Shown: one piece after another, positions 23,101 through 38,100 of the stretch
How the letters are laid out: each line of letters begins with the position of its first letter
Numbering within the stretch: position 1 is the first letter of the stretch
From: Phlebotomus papatasi
Lineage: Eukaryota > Arthropoda > Insecta > Diptera > Psychodidae
DNA: 64,000 nucleotides
Direction of reading: 5' to 3'
Assembly: GCF_024763615.1 (NCBI RefSeq)
Contig: NC_077222.1
Location: forward strand, 15,066,001 to 15,130,000
Notes under the pieces: model-generated
Seen by the model: only the letters and a program-made list of their open reading frames with translations
Told to the model about the DNA's origin: nothing
The model's database searches: none
Translations under genes and position numbers: made by a program

Positions 23101-26100
23101 TTTCATCCAAGGAGGAGATATTAGGCTGAAAAAGTGTACACTACTTCCAGACACTTCCACAATTTTTATGGAAGAGCCCTTTACACTTCCAGCATTTCGA
23201 AAGACTCCCGAAAAAGCTGTAATACTTCCAATACTTCCAGCACTTCTTGCACTTCACGCACTTCTCATACTTAGGAATCAGTAATTTATTCAACATTATG
23301 AAAAATCTAATTAAAAAACTTAAAAAATTCTCAAAAAAAATTATTTTTACGTATATTTTTGTAATATTTTGCTTATATTTTGAATTTCTAGCGGTAGATT
23401 GTCTTGCATACTAATGGTATTTTAATATTATCTGTGTTTTACGACCAACAGAATTTCTTTCTATGGGTTTTCTAAGAGACTAGTGAAACTACTTTTGGAA
23501 AAGAGAGTCTCTAAAAAGTGTATTGCAGTTTCTAATTTATTGAAACTGTGTTGGAAAATCTCTAAGGCTGGCTTCAGACTGGAGGTTTAGCCCAGTTCCC
23601 GAAGATCTCAAATATCTAAATAACAAGCCATTTTATTGATTTTTCAAAATCTAATGGAATATTTGTAATTAATATCTAATATTAAACAACAATTTCCTAA
23701 AAAATCTTGCCTGATAAGGAATTAGAGGACTTAAGCCAGATGGCTAAGCCTTAGGTCTGAAGCCCGTATAAGATACTAAAAGTACGAGTGCAACAACTGA
23801 TTCAGTACTTCAGAAATACAGTATCGGCCAAATTTTTTTTTATAAAGGTATATTTGAGAAATCAGGTGGGAGCAATGATTAAAAAAAATGGTTTTTAAAA
23901 TTTTTCTTTTTGAAAATGAGCTGCCTGTAATGCATAAATATTATTTATACATTTCAAAAAAACAATCGTATCAAAAATCATTCTTTACCAAGTTAATAAT
24001 TTTTTATCGGCTAAAATTTCCTTGTCATATTTGAAAAAGTTACTTAAGTTTGCTTAAGTTAATCTGAAAAATAGATCAATCGACAGGATAGCGGTCAAAT
24101 AAGTGAGATCTTTTAAGGTTAATGCAAAACCCTATGCACCACCACGCTATTACTTCATTGCCGTTAACCCCGTACCCATTAACTTCGTACCCGTTCAACC
24201 ACAGCTCATGATCCAGCAAATCCTGTACTCCGGAATTGAAAACAAAGGTTTTTGGTTAAAAAATTACCATAAAAAAGTACCATAATAACCCGTAATACAG
24301 TTCGTACACTTCTCCTTATTTCTTTCAGTTAAAAGATATGGCACCCATGTTTCGAGCTTTTAACTCTTTAACGACGAGACACTTTTTACGGACTGAAAAT
24401 CAATAATAAAAATTAAACTGAGAAACATAATTAATGATAAGTCTTACATGTAACATTGGAAAGTTCAACAGAGTCTGATTCGGTGTATTTTGTGCTTCTA
24501 TGAACGATAGGGACAAAAATAGCCCAAAAATGTAAGTAATTTTTCTGACAATACCAATGAATAATATAATATTTTTCGCTTTAATGAAAAATATTACGTA
24601 TGAGTATTGTAGTTTTTTATTGCCAGAAGGTTTTGTTTAAAAACAATCGGAAGTATTAAAAATAAATAAAATCAATTATGAATTTGAGAATTTAAAAATT
24701 CGCCATTTTTTAGCTTAAATATTTACTACATAACGAATATCTATAGGGGAATGTAGGCATGGTTCGCACAGTGTGAACCTTCAAATGATGCGAATTTTCT
24801 CTTTGTATGGAAAGAGCTGACCTACCAATTCTTATCTCATTTCATGAGCTCAATAATGATCTATCTTATGACTAAGAAATGACGAACTAGCTCTTTATAA
24901 ACAAAGAGAAAATTTGCGTTGTTTGAAGGCTCACTCTGTGCGAACCATGCCAACATTCCCCTAGACTTTCAAAAAATATTCTAGTTTCCTTCAACATTCT
25001 ACTTTACAATTATGTATAGATATAAGAAAAAAATAATTTTAGGTAGTCAGGAAAAATTATTTTCTTTATGGGACACCGGTGTTCCAATCGTCCTTAAAGG
25101 GTTAAATATATCCAAGCTTTTCTAAATAGCGAAATACGATTGAATTATTGTTTTCCACAACCTTAAAACTATCTTCAAATGTTATCCATAAATTTTCTTC
25201 CACACGAATACTGGAAATATTGCCATGAAAATGATTCAAAATCAACTGCAATAGGTATATCATTATTTGCAAACAACTATGAATTTGAAACTCCTGTAAA
25301 AATTAAAGAAAATTATATTGCAATGAAAGACACATTTTTCATTAATAATAAATATTGTGAATAAATTTACAACCCTCAACAGAATATTTCGTCGGCGAAA
25401 TTCCAACAAAAATTAAGCTATAATAAGTTTTAGCTTTATTTACTCCGTTTTTTTATCATAACCGAACATGTAAATTGTCAACCAACTTTTTCGAATTAAA
25501 CAGGAAAGACTTTATTTTCGGACACTCCCACTTCCAACCTGTACACCAGGTGTACAGCTGTACACTACTTCCGACCCTAATATCTCCCCCTTGATTTCAT
25601 CAGTAGGGGAAGACTTTGAGGGTTCTCACACAAAAATGACGTCCAAGTTATGTGATTTTCGTGGCGAATCGTTTCTTCAACTATGGCAAAAAAATCTCTC
25701 ATTTATTAGCTTCACAATATTATTTCTCATAATCCCAGAAAATCCTAAGATTTTGCTCTGGACGAAAATGAAAATTTAATGGATCGATTTTTCAGTTATA
25801 TTTTCGACTCTTTGCCCCCTAAGTGGTCATATTTTTGTAGAATTTTCTAAATCCGAAATTTTGAGTTTTTTGACGTCACACTATTTGTTCTTCTGTGTGT
25901 TCGGCCCTTACCATGCCTAGAGCCCAAACGATTAGAGATAGAGATTTGGGACTTTTGAGGGACCCCCTCCCCATGAGTCAGGGGCCTCAGTGGATCAGTG
26001 GACAGAGTAGTGGCTCTATGACTGTGAGGTCTTGGGTTCGAGACTGGGCAGCTGCAGATTTTTCAACTGATGTATAAATCGCGATTTCGTCCAGTGAATG

Positions 26101-29100
26101 GATGTAAAAGTAATAACAATGCATTGACAATGAACCACCTAAAAAAGAGATGTTGGTATAGGAAATAAGTTTCGACATGCAGAGTTCAGTCGAATACAAA
26201 TACTATTTAGTCGAGTGAGTTTTGTTCGAAATTGTCCAAAAAATGACATTTGTAATTTTTTAAAAATAATATCTTGTAAAATAAAAATTCATGCTCTTTT
26301 TAGCCACTGAAGAAGGTCCACATCGGGACCGAAAGCTCTGGGCAAGACGAAAAAAAGTGTTTTCATCTTAGGGTGACCTTTTTTCACTGGCGAACACCGG
26401 AAAGTTCCTCTCAAAATATTTTATTCAATTTTATGTGTGATTCAATCTGTTCAATAAATCGGTTGTGAACCGTCATACCGTAAATGATACGACAATACTT
26501 TTTATAATGTCTAAGTTACAAGTTTGAGTGAGTTTGAACATTCCACAAAACTGGGACGCTCTGCCATTCCTTTTAATTGAACACAATAAATATTTCCATC
26601 GAACGATTTTTTTTATTATGATTATGAACTGATCAAATTAGATTTTTAATGACCAAAATTGATTTATTCACATAACAAATAGGTGTTTTGTTAATAAAAA
26701 AAAGCTCACTGTCGCGATTTGTTTTGTTAAAAGGGTTAAAAATCAATAGCAAAGACAATCAGATCCGATGCACCTATAGCTAAATGGTTATAACATTCGC
26801 CTAGGCAGCGAAAGTTCCCGAGGTCAAACCTGGGTGGAAGCCTAGCCCTTGATAGATTTACTTTTTTAAATGGAGCTACTTGAAGCCAACTCATAAATTG
26901 ATCTTGGGTTCAGCTCACAGGGCTTTAACTCTTTCGCGTCTTTAGGGTCATATATGACCCGGGGAAAAAAGTTACTTTTTGGCTATTTACATTAATTGAA
27001 ATCTAACTGGGGTCTTGAGAAAATGAGCCAAGAATCTTACATCCTTCTATTATGATGTCGTGCACGAACAGATAGATTTCAATTAATGTAAATACCCAAA
27101 AAAAACTTTTTTCCCCGAGTCATGACATTACCCTAAAGACGCGAAAGAGTTAAAGGAAAATCTATTTAAACAAAAATATAGGATATTTATCCCTCCCCAC
27201 ACAGTATCGATCTGGCGATCTCAGTGGCGCATTAGGAAGGACCGTTGGTTCTTGGGCGGTGAGATCTGTGACTCGACAAATAATTACAATACTTTTGAGA
27301 GAGAAAGGGATAGAAATTTTGATTATATAACATTTTCCTGATCTGAAAGATGTTCGGGATTATTTTTTTTTAAATATGCCGAACACTAAGAGAAATCCGA
27401 AAAAGTTAAAATAACATTCCGGAAATGTTTATTTTACCTTGCAGTATTGATTCGAAATCGGTGTAAGTATTATGCTTTTTAGGTGTTTTAGGGCTTAGAG
27501 TTACCCTTTTTCATGTTAATTTTACCCTTAAAAAAGTGTAAAATTAACATTAAGAAATGTTGATATATTTTTACACCTAAAAAGTGTTTAAGTTATGAGG
27601 AAAAAAGTTAATCGCACCCTCTTTTTTTTTCTCAGTGAAACATTTACTATAAAATGTTGCATCTCTTAATGAGAGCTTATTTTGCTGTACTATTATTATT
27701 TTCTGAAATAGGATTTTACTGGGGTAGTTAAGAATACAACCATTTTGTTAAAAATTATTTTAGCATTCATATAATTTTATTTACTAAATTCAAGAAAGTT
27801 TGCTGCATATAATACGTTACAGCAATAACATCTGTTGAAACTATAAAACATGAAGTAAAAACTGAAATTACTTTATAAAACATTTCTACAAGGAACTTAA
27901 AATGTCATTGCTCAATTTCATAAACTTCTTTAGAAGTTTTGCATGAAAATTAACTATCAAGAAGATAAATGTAATTCTTCTATAGTTGAAAATTTTATAG
28001 ACTAAAAAAAAAAACCCTACTCTCTGCTTGAGAATAGGAATCAGAAAAGTGCACCAGCAGGGGTAAGATAACTTACAGAGCAAATAAGATAGAAAAGGTT
28101 ATAATGCAGTACCTGAATAAAAATGCAAGGCATGCACTCTGGATCATCAGCAGAACTTGGCTTCGCAAAGTCCCATGACAATTCTTCGTATCTCAGTCCC
28201 AGTATTAAAGTCTGTCGAAGAAGAAAAGTACCATGAAAAATGTACCAACTGCATTGTCTCTTGAAAATTTAATTTGCCTTATATTAAAGAACAAAAGAAA
28301 TAATAATAAAAAGAAACTTACGCTTTCAACGTGATCGATGATAAAAACACCTTTCTCGTTAATTGCTATCAATACGGAGATATCTTTGTGATGAACTAAA
28401 CTCATAAGACCTCGAACTGGTTGTTCCACTTGGCCGTGGAAAAAGGCAGCACTGGAAGGAGAAGATACATTGCAAAATAGCCAACAAATGATCCGGAAGA
28501 TATTGCCAATAAGAATTAGCAATTTGCTTAAGAAAGTGAAATGGAAGGAAAATCAATTGCATTTCAATGGTATTTCCCGATCATTTCACTGCTCACAGTT
28601 TATTTTTCTCAATGCCCCTTGGGAAAAGCCAAGTGGGAAATTGTTTTCTAACCAAAAAAAAAAAAGGAACAGGAAGGATGGAAAAAATTACTCACCCATA
28701 GAATGGAAGTGCCCAGCAAAACTCTAGATACTTCCTCATTAATTTTCTAGTTGTGGCGGTTGTTGGTACACGTTTAAATTGCTCCAAAAGTCTAACTTCA
28801 GCGGATGTTTTTCTACTGACCGGAAGCCATGACCAACTCGAGCTCTTTGCAACGTGTGGTGGTAGAAAGCGTGATTGATTTTCTCTGTAAAATTGTTAGA
28901 GAAAACTTTTATGTAGTGTGAAACATTCTCGACAAAACGTCACAGGAATGTTCAGAGGAAAATCGGGAGTTAATTGCCATTATGTTTCGGGATTGAAAGT
29001 TCAAAGATGAAATTGAAATGAGAGATTTTTGTATTATATTTTATAGAAAAGTTTGATTTAGAAAATTACCTAGACTATGTATGTCTTAAGACGATATGTG

Positions 29101-32100
29101 TTATCACTGATATAGAGGAAAGTACTCTCCCTTCGAACGTCCACTGAGAGAAATCCGAAAAAGTCAAAATAACATTCCGGAAATGTTAATTTTACCCTGC
29201 AGTATTGATCCGAAATCGGTGTAAATATTACCCTTTCTAAGTGTATTATGGGTTAAAGCTACCCTTTTCATGTTGATTTTACACTTAAAAAGGTGTAAAA
29301 TTAACATTAAAAGATATTGATATATTTTTACACCCGAAAAGTGTTAAAGTTATGACGAAAAAAAGTTAATCGTAGCCTCTTTTTTTTCAGTGTTGATGCC
29401 TTCGAATAATGTAAATTTTCTTTAATTTTTCCTAAGAGACTAACACATTTCTATTAAATATTATTTGGCTTATCATCAATTGTTGATTATTCCGTGATAA
29501 TTTAGCTTAAATCTCTTACGAAAAATAAAAGAAATTCGCATTACTCGAAGGCATGAACGTTCGAAGGGAGAGCACTTTCCCCTACGTACGATTAAATTAC
29601 TAGGAATTAATAGAGTTAATCGGTGTGCTCATATCCGGAGTTTGATTCTCCAAAAGTGTATCAGGCTTAAACGTAAATGATTCCTATTTGCACCATTTGC
29701 ACAAAATGTCGTTGATGTTCGAAAAATTCAAACAAAATTTCGAATTTACATATGAAATTTATGAATAGGGTAAGATGGGGTAATTTGGCATCATGTTTAA
29801 TTTGGAATAATTAAATAAACAATTTTAGATGGGAAAAGGAGAAAACAACGAAGAAGTACTCCTCAATGTGAAGTATTGTACCTCTTCGTGGTTTCCTTTT
29901 CCTCTTTAATAATCGGAAACAGTAGTGAGAAAATCCCAGAAATTACCCCATCTTACCCTAACACAAGAATGAGCTATAAAAGCATGATTACAAAAGCATC
30001 TTATAATGGTACAGAATATTACATTCTTTCTTGCTTTGATTTTCCACAGAACAAAGTGAAGACTGACACATGTTGAAACCCGAGAAACTTCGAAATTCGA
30101 AAAGGAAACACTTCAAGCTTCTTAGGAAAACTTTGGTTGTAAGCGCTCCGATTGCATTCATTTTCCTTGGAAGTTTTTAAATAGTTTAAGATTTTAAACT
30201 GTTTAAAATTACAAGTCTTTATTGCAGAAACATCCTCATATCGTATTCTTCGATAAAGACTTGTGTTCAATAACTTTTTAAGAACTTTTCCTTGAAGGCA
30301 TTTTCGTACTTTGCAATAAAGGCTTTCAAAAATTAGCTCAATTTCTCAAACAGTAGAGCTGTGATGTAATGAATTTCATGTAAAGTTATTCAAAATGTTT
30401 TTATATCTTAAACCACATGCACATGGCTTCATTATTATTTTAATTTTTTTTTTAATTCGAAGGAAACTTTAAAAATCATTTCTATAATTCTTGAGTTGAG
30501 TTTAATGTTTGGCTTATTATATACTACAACATCCTATACGGTTTATTAACACACTGAGAGAAATCCGAAAAGGTTAAAATAACACTCCGGAAATGTTAAT
30601 TTTATCCTGCAGTATTGATCCAAAGTCAGTGTAAATATTACCCTTTTTAGGTGTATTAGGGGTTTAAGTTACCCTTTTTCATGTTAATTTTACCCTTAAA
30701 AAGATGTAAATTAACATTAAAAAATGTTGATATATTTTTACACCTAAAAAATTTTAAAGTTCTGAGGAAAAAATGTTAATTGCACCCTCTTTTTTTCTCA
30801 GTGTATAAATAAACATATTCTAATATATGGGCTTCAAACTGGAAGTTTTACTCCGTTCTTAAATCTCTTTTTTAAATAAGAAGCTGGAGTAATGAATTTT
30901 GAAGTCCAAAGAAATAATTTATCTTATCATAACATCCGAAGTTAAAAGTTATAAAGCGAAACATCACAATGTTTAAGTTAGAGGATTTTTGTTTGTTTTA
31001 AATCTTCATGTATAAAAGCAAATAAGTTTGCTTTTTTTATAAATTTGCTTGGAAAAGAATTAATTTTGCTATATAATATAATTTTGCTGATCAACTCGGC
31101 GAAAGTACGCTTAAAATGCTGCTTTTTCAGCTGACTGTGCTCGCTGTGTTGGGCCCTAACTTAATTTAATTTAAGTTTAATTAAAATGAAAACAAAGCCT
31201 AACTACACCTATCATACATGTATCCTTCACCAGATATCAGGAATTAATTCATAGCCCTGTAATTTATCAATTCATCATTCACTATTATATTCATTAATTT
31301 ACGGCGATCTTTTCCAGTTCCAGAGTTTCTTTACACTTTTTACTATTATGCGCAATTTTCTTCTTTATATTTTTAACTTAATCTGTCTCTCTTAATTTTA
31401 TAATCCTAATTTCTTAGTTCACTTTATGCACTTAAAATTTTATCAATTCTAATATCTTTTATATGATGTTTAAAGTCTTATTGCACCTCTTATGTCTCTA
31501 ATTTCTGATATTCGCTGCATACTTGAGCTGTTCCGAATTCACTCACATCAGTGGGAACAATACGTGCTTCTTTGAAGCTCGTTGCCACTTAATCCTATTC
31601 CTATGCTCAGCTCTGTCTCCTTCCGTCACTTTACCTAATGATATCAATTCATTTTGTTCCTTTTAAGTCTCATACAAACTTATTATGTATTTTATTTTGC
31701 AAATGATCAAGATTTGAAGCTCGAATATATGAGCTGACTTATACGGTCAATACACCATGAGTTCCTACCGTTTACCTGGTGTGACCGGTTATGGTAAGTC
31801 GGCGGCAGACGCAACCTTGGCTTTGAAAAATAAATAAATACATAAATAAATTTATTATATTTATAGATAGTATTCATCATTCTATTGTGTTAAAAAATTG
31901 TTATAACGTCTTGATTTAGTACTTAATATTTTTAGAAGTTTAGAAGAATTAAAGTTAGAGTAAGTGACAGATCTGTTTATCCCATGTTTAAATAAATATT
32001 TCATGTGATTAGCACAAATCTGTACTAAAAAAATCATGACTATATTATTGTATAAATCAGAGGTGTGCAAAAACCGTTGAAACCGAATAAACGTCAAAAT

Positions 32101-35100
32101 AATTTTGTTCAGGTAGCGTTTTGACCATTGATGTACCCGTTTCATTTGACGTCTGTTCGGTTTCAAACGGTTCGTGCACACCTCTGTTATAAATTATTAG
32201 GGGGAAGTGGAGCACCTTTGAAATTGGGACCTGTCACCTATTTTTAAATTAAATTGAGCCTTATCGTGATATAATTTAGCTGCATAAACAGATTGAGCAG
32301 CTAAATTACATCATGATACGGCTCAGTTCCACTTAAACATAGAGAGAAAACTCCCAATTTCAAAGGAGTCCTACTTCCCCCTACCTTGTACTACGTACTT
32401 CATACGATTAATAATAATAATTTGAATATTATTGGAAAATGAACCTGCATATTCTTGATTGGAATGGGCTCTAAGCCTTTCTATGAAGAACTACACTTAA
32501 AAATATCCACAATCTATAATGAAACTTTAGAAAAATATCGATCTTTTCCCTATTGGTTTTGAAACTCAAACTTGTGTAGAGCCTACGGAACATTCGACAG
32601 TTGTTAACCCAGTCGGCGGCCGAACCAACAAATCATAGTGTTTTATTCCCATAATAAACCCAATCCCTTATCTCTATGCGGGTACTGAAGATTGTTATGT
32701 TCAGCCATCTTTTCAATTTTGCAGAATCAACAGTCGATACTATCCAAAAGGAGTTATCATAATAATACTCCGGCTTACACTCGTTACTGATATTTCTACA
32801 TTTTTGTTAATATCATCATCATCATTATTTTCAACCGTTCATCACTATTGGGGTCGCGGTAATATTCCAACTCAAATAAAATTGTTCTCATAACACTCAA
32901 AAGTTCTGATCCGGGGAAGGAAATGTTACGTATCGAATAGGGGAGACTGGGGCAAAATTTGTCAAAACGAAAATTTCAGCATTCACTACTTTCTAAAAAT
33001 GAAAGAGACTAAGGCTTGAAATTTTTATTATAGATAGCCTTGATGAACCTTCTTAAACTTATACAGTTTCAAGTGATTCGAGGAAGGATTATGTAAAATA
33101 AAAAATAATGAAATTTTGAGCCCTATTTTTGGAATATTTGGCTTACAGATCAATACTGATAAGCTCAATTTAAGCACATTTCTCGTTAAGATAGAGAAAA
33201 ACAATCTTCGACAAAGTTATAGAGGAATAAATTTCCTATAAAAACATGTCTATTTGATATTTTTGACGTTTGCGAGAGTAAAACGTCACAAATTATCCGA
33301 AGACTGACAAAATTTGCCCCAGCAATTTTGAGAATCTCCACAAAATCGGCTTTTAGAAAATGATTCGTAAATCACATTCCTTTCGACATAGAGGAAAATA
33401 GTCTTCTGCAATGTTGTAGAACAGTAAATTTCCTATAAGAATATACTCCTTATAAAATGTTTAAGTTTTCTCAGAGCTCGTGAAAGAATTAAATATGCGT
33501 TTTGACAAGTTTTGCCCCAGTCTCCCCTAGAAAACATTTAATATTTACTGGATTTTTCGTCATTTAGAATCCTTTATGGGTCCAACATTAGGAAATTCAA
33601 GAAAATTAACACTTGACAGTCGATGCTGAACTTTTAGCAAATGTTAACCTTACTACTTTGTAGCTCGACCATGAAGGTATAACAATCACGAATGTGTTGA
33701 AAAGTTAACAGCTTTTTTTTATTGAAAAATCTCATCAAAAAGCAACACTTGACCAAAGGTACAGCATGAAAAAGTTGCGAGACGAAAACTAAAAGACAGG
33801 ACACAAGGGAAAGTGTTTGAATACTGATTTTTTCTGTTTTATCTCAGAGTAAAAATTCAAGGAATTGATACTATTAACAATTTTCTTATAATTTCTTTAT
33901 ACTTAATTAAATTTTAAATAGTTCTATGAAAGCTTTTCCAGGGATTTTTTTTTAAAATAAAAGACATTAAAATAAAAGCTCTGTTATGTAATAGCCCCTT
34001 AAAGTATTTTTGGTGCTTTACCCTCATCAAGAAGTCATCGTACCCAACATGAATGCTAAAATGAAGTTTGTTTACATTGTTAAATGCTCTCACATAGAGA
34101 GCTTTTTACGTACAGAGGGGTCAATAAGCTTATTGCAAGTGTAAGGGAAATGGGAAAATTCTCTGATGAGCAAAATTGGATTGGCGAGTATGAAATTTGC
34201 AAAAACTAACCCAAAGTTCCCATTCTTTCCATTTCTTGAATGTTAAACTGACACAATTGCTGGGAAAATGGTAGAATAGAGTTGCACAATTTATAGAATT
34301 TATGCTATTTGTGTTTGGCAGAAAAGATGTTCTCAAATGGGTGTAAATTCTGGTGAATGTATTCAACAACAGAGGATGAAGAAAGGGGTTTGAGGGGAAT
34401 CAACCACAAATAGAACGGAAATAGATTTAAAAGTTTAAAAAGTTGTGAGATGTATTCAGGTTTGTGGCAAAATCCTCATCTCAACCCATGAAAGTGCAAT
34501 ACATTATTGTCTGTCAGACTCTGGACAGGATTCTTGCAAGTGAAATTGGAGTAGTTTGAGGAAACAGGCAATTACCTGAGAAAAATGTTGAACTACAAAT
34601 CACAAATCCCTTCTTAAAGTCATTGTTAATTGAAGTGAAAGACCAATAAATAAAAGTCATGCTATACCCAAAGAAAAGAACTTAGTACATTTTGTACTTT
34701 GAGAAAATGCAAGAAAAAGAAAGAAATTTTCCTCTGGCATCTCTGTCACAAAGAAACATTAAAGTTTACTTTTGAAGTGCCAAGCGAAAAAGAGTGTATA
34801 TGCAGACAGGTGAGTCAAAAGAATAAGGAAACATGCGAGAGATGGAGAAATGCAATTTCTCAAGTCACAAAGAAGACTTTTCCTCAAGAAGAATTCAAAA
34901 GCTATGTGTTGTATCTATATATGGAGTGTGAGTAAAAGTTTCTGAATCACTTTATACAATAAACCTTTTCCTTGCGTACACAAACTTTGCATAGATATAT
35001 GAGCAACATATTTAATTTCGGTTACCAACTACTTTAAGAACGAGAAAAAAGAACTTTTCTACCTCAAAATTTGATATAGGAAAAGGCTTATCGAGAATTC

Positions 35101-38100
35101 GCTATAAAGATGCTTTCAGAAACCTTTTGAAAATTTGAGAGGCGAATGGGGCAGTTTTACACAAGAATTTCTAATTGAACTTTGCAAAAGTTCAACAAAT
35201 ATTTACTTAAAAGTTGAGACTTAATAATGATAGTAACACTGAAGGTTTGCATACCTGGCGTAATTCCACATAAAAATTAGAACGCTTTTCATTTATTTGA
35301 ATTTTTAGACACTCTTTGTATATAGCCCGTGTGGTTAGAGTACACACTAAAAAAAATATTTATTTCAGCCAAATACATAATCTGAAAATGTGTAATTTAA
35401 ATTTTGTGTAATTGTTAAACTGTGTAATCAAATGCGAATGATTAAATAGTTGTGTACATTTTCATACATATTTTGTGTAAAATTACACAGTTTTCAGACA
35501 AAATGTGTACAAATTACACAAATGTGTATCAGTACACACTATTACATATTTATGTAAAATTTATAAATAAAATCATGGTAAAGTAGTCAAAAACTTTTTG
35601 TTGTGTACCCATCGGATATGTACCAGGTGGTGGATAGGGAGAAACTCCACAGTAAAAAATTTTTGGCTGTTTTACCATGATTTTCGTTGTAAATTTTACA
35701 TTAAACGTGTAATTGTGTGTACTGGTACACATTCATGTAATTTCTACACATTTTGCCTGAAAACTGTGTAATGTTACACGAAATCTGTAACAAAATGTAC
35801 AACAGCTGTGTAATTATTCGCTAATAATTCGTGAAATTTGATACCATGAGACGTAAAAAAACACTTCCGTTACAGTATTCTCTCTATTTTCGCACTAGTA
35901 ACTGAACATTACTTAAAAAGTACAATATTTCATCATTTAATTGATTACACAGTTTACGATTACATGAAATTTAAATTACGCATTTTCAGATTACTCCTTC
36001 TGTTCAAATACATAATTTGAGTAACTTTACAAGAATAATCGTGGTAAAAAAGCAAACCAACGATTATCATTGTAATTTTTTTTTACTGTGTGTAGTTGGT
36101 TCTAGAGCTGCTAATAGTTTGTTTGGAAATAGCTAAGCACGTATTGGCATTTTTCCATCTACGATAAGTCCTTAGTGAATACTGAACAGCGGGTCACCCT
36201 AAGACCCGTGTCTCCCGGTTAAGGAGGCCTGTGACCAGAGGTTTACGTCCTATTTCACATCATTCTCCTTGCAAAAAAAAGACACAACAAATACCCTCGG
36301 ATGACGAACTGATTGCACCGGAAACGACTTACGCGAGGCAATGAACAAACGTTGCTCCAACCGTTAGTCCTGGGTCGGAGGATACCAGAATAACGGAAAA
36401 GGCTCTGGAGTGACATCAAGTTTAGTAAGCCTACCACGACGACAACAGCACTTCAAAATGGCTACATTAGCACGAATGCTACAGGCCCCACACCAGAACA
36501 TGCTGGAGTACCCTTCATTGCTAGCCTCCCGGACATTGAGTCCCATTACCCATTCGAAGAAGGCCACGAATGCAGCGCTCTCCTCGCTTCGCAGTGGAGC
36601 TGGTACGATTGTGCTTTCGGAATAAGTCGTCGAGCAGTAACAACTCCACCTAGCGGAACTATAGCGATATCGTAACTTGAAGTTAGCCATCGTTATAGCA
36701 CCCCTCAAAGTTACCATCCCAGCTGAACTGTGATTGATACCGTTGGCTTAGAAGAGTCTTCGTCAGGACTAGCTTTCTCCCTCCAACTCCTCCAAGCTCA
36801 ACAGTCCTATTACAACATGAAATGAAAGATTCCCCAGAAAAGCTATGCAACCATTGTGAGGAGACCACAACCATAGAGCAAACCTAGGACAAGATGGCTG
36901 AATCAAATTCAGGATATTGCCTTGGAACACCTTAGGATAGAACCCGAACATCTTTCTGAAGTGACGGGGGACTGACAGGCGTGGACTGTTAACCGTTATG
37001 TCACAGGCCCGCCACAAAAAAAATTATGGTTTTAAAATGTTGATAATGATGATATGTAGAGCTTTATATTACCAGCACAAAAATCGAATTCCAGCAGAGA
37101 GAAAACTCAGAAAACTACCATGACAGAAACCATGAGGCGAAAATCTATAGACGGAAGTAGCGGACAATGTCCTTAGGGGGAAGTGGGGCACCTCTTTGAA
37201 ATTGGGATTTTTCACCTACTTTTAAATAAAATTGAGCCTTATCGTGATATAATTTAGCTGCACAAACAGACTGATAAGCTAAATTACATTACAATATGGC
37301 TCAATTTTATTTAAAAGTAGGTGAAAATCTAAAATTCCAAAGGTACCCCACTTTCAAAGGTGCCCCACTTCCCCTAACCAACAAAATTATTTTTTTCTGT
37401 ATGTAGGACGTTAACGATATTTAAATAAGTGACTACAAACAAATATGAATTATTTGATCGTATTTAATCAAAAGATCCAGTGCAGATGATTAAACTAGAT
37501 TACACCAAAATACCCATTATCAACTTTTTCCACGGTGTAATTTTTGTTGAATACAGGGAGTTCCGCTTTCAAAGAAATGCCCAGGACGGAAACAACACCG
37601 TGAATTCACTCCAGTGACATAGAAAAATTGCATACCCACAGGAGATATCTTGTAATAAGTTACTAAAACGCCGTGATGTATGCAAATCATTTTCGATACC
37701 AATTTTCGGCCTATTTTCAGCATAAGCGATTCATAAGATATGCATTTTAAATTTAACGCGTGACAAATATTTGCATCCATTTAGGGGAATATCAAATATG
37801 ATTTTATAAATCGACTTGTCAGAATATAAGTCGAATAAAGTCGATTTTTTCCAAAATTTGCAAAATTTCGGCATCCTCTACCTTCCCTGTGAATATTATA
37901 CCGGAAAGTTATAGTGGTTTCAAACTTTAAAAATCCTATGCTCAGTGGTGTAAAATCTCAGCTCGAAATCGCTTTCTTGTTAAGTTGATCAATCCGTTCA
38001 GTTGCTTTCAATCCCTTTTCATTTAAGCCGGAACTCCTTGTAGTTCTTACAAATTGATAGCAATTTTCGTCTTTTTTAATGGTGAATTTTGAAGTAAATC

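Larger units (their letters stand above)
22294..28112. other. FRMD8 intron (5.8 kb) rich in repeats
   Basis: Contains elements at 23571-23766, 24364-25101, 25111-25370, 25880-26060, 26303-26400, 26770-27260 and 27384-27637. The + strand frame at 24103-24285 is treated separately. The remainder is AT-rich without visible structure. Confidence 0.6.

Noticed and set aside
26777..26834. Possible functional tRNA gene
   Set aside because: The A and B boxes are degenerate and the arms do not pair well; a repeat head is more likely.
28205..28562. Long - strand frames extending beyond the FRMD8 exon at 28322-28451
   Set aside because: Only the splice-bounded segment matches the family; the extensions translate intron.
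34699..34935. 78-codon + strand frame, Lys/Glu/Cys-rich
   Set aside because: No start context, no domain, and A-rich DNA easily gives such Lys/Glu frames.
36255..37017. Several - strand frames (60-117 codons) over the LINE remnant
   Set aside because: The meaningful signal (LINE ORF2 tail) is on the + strand; these are antisense shadows.
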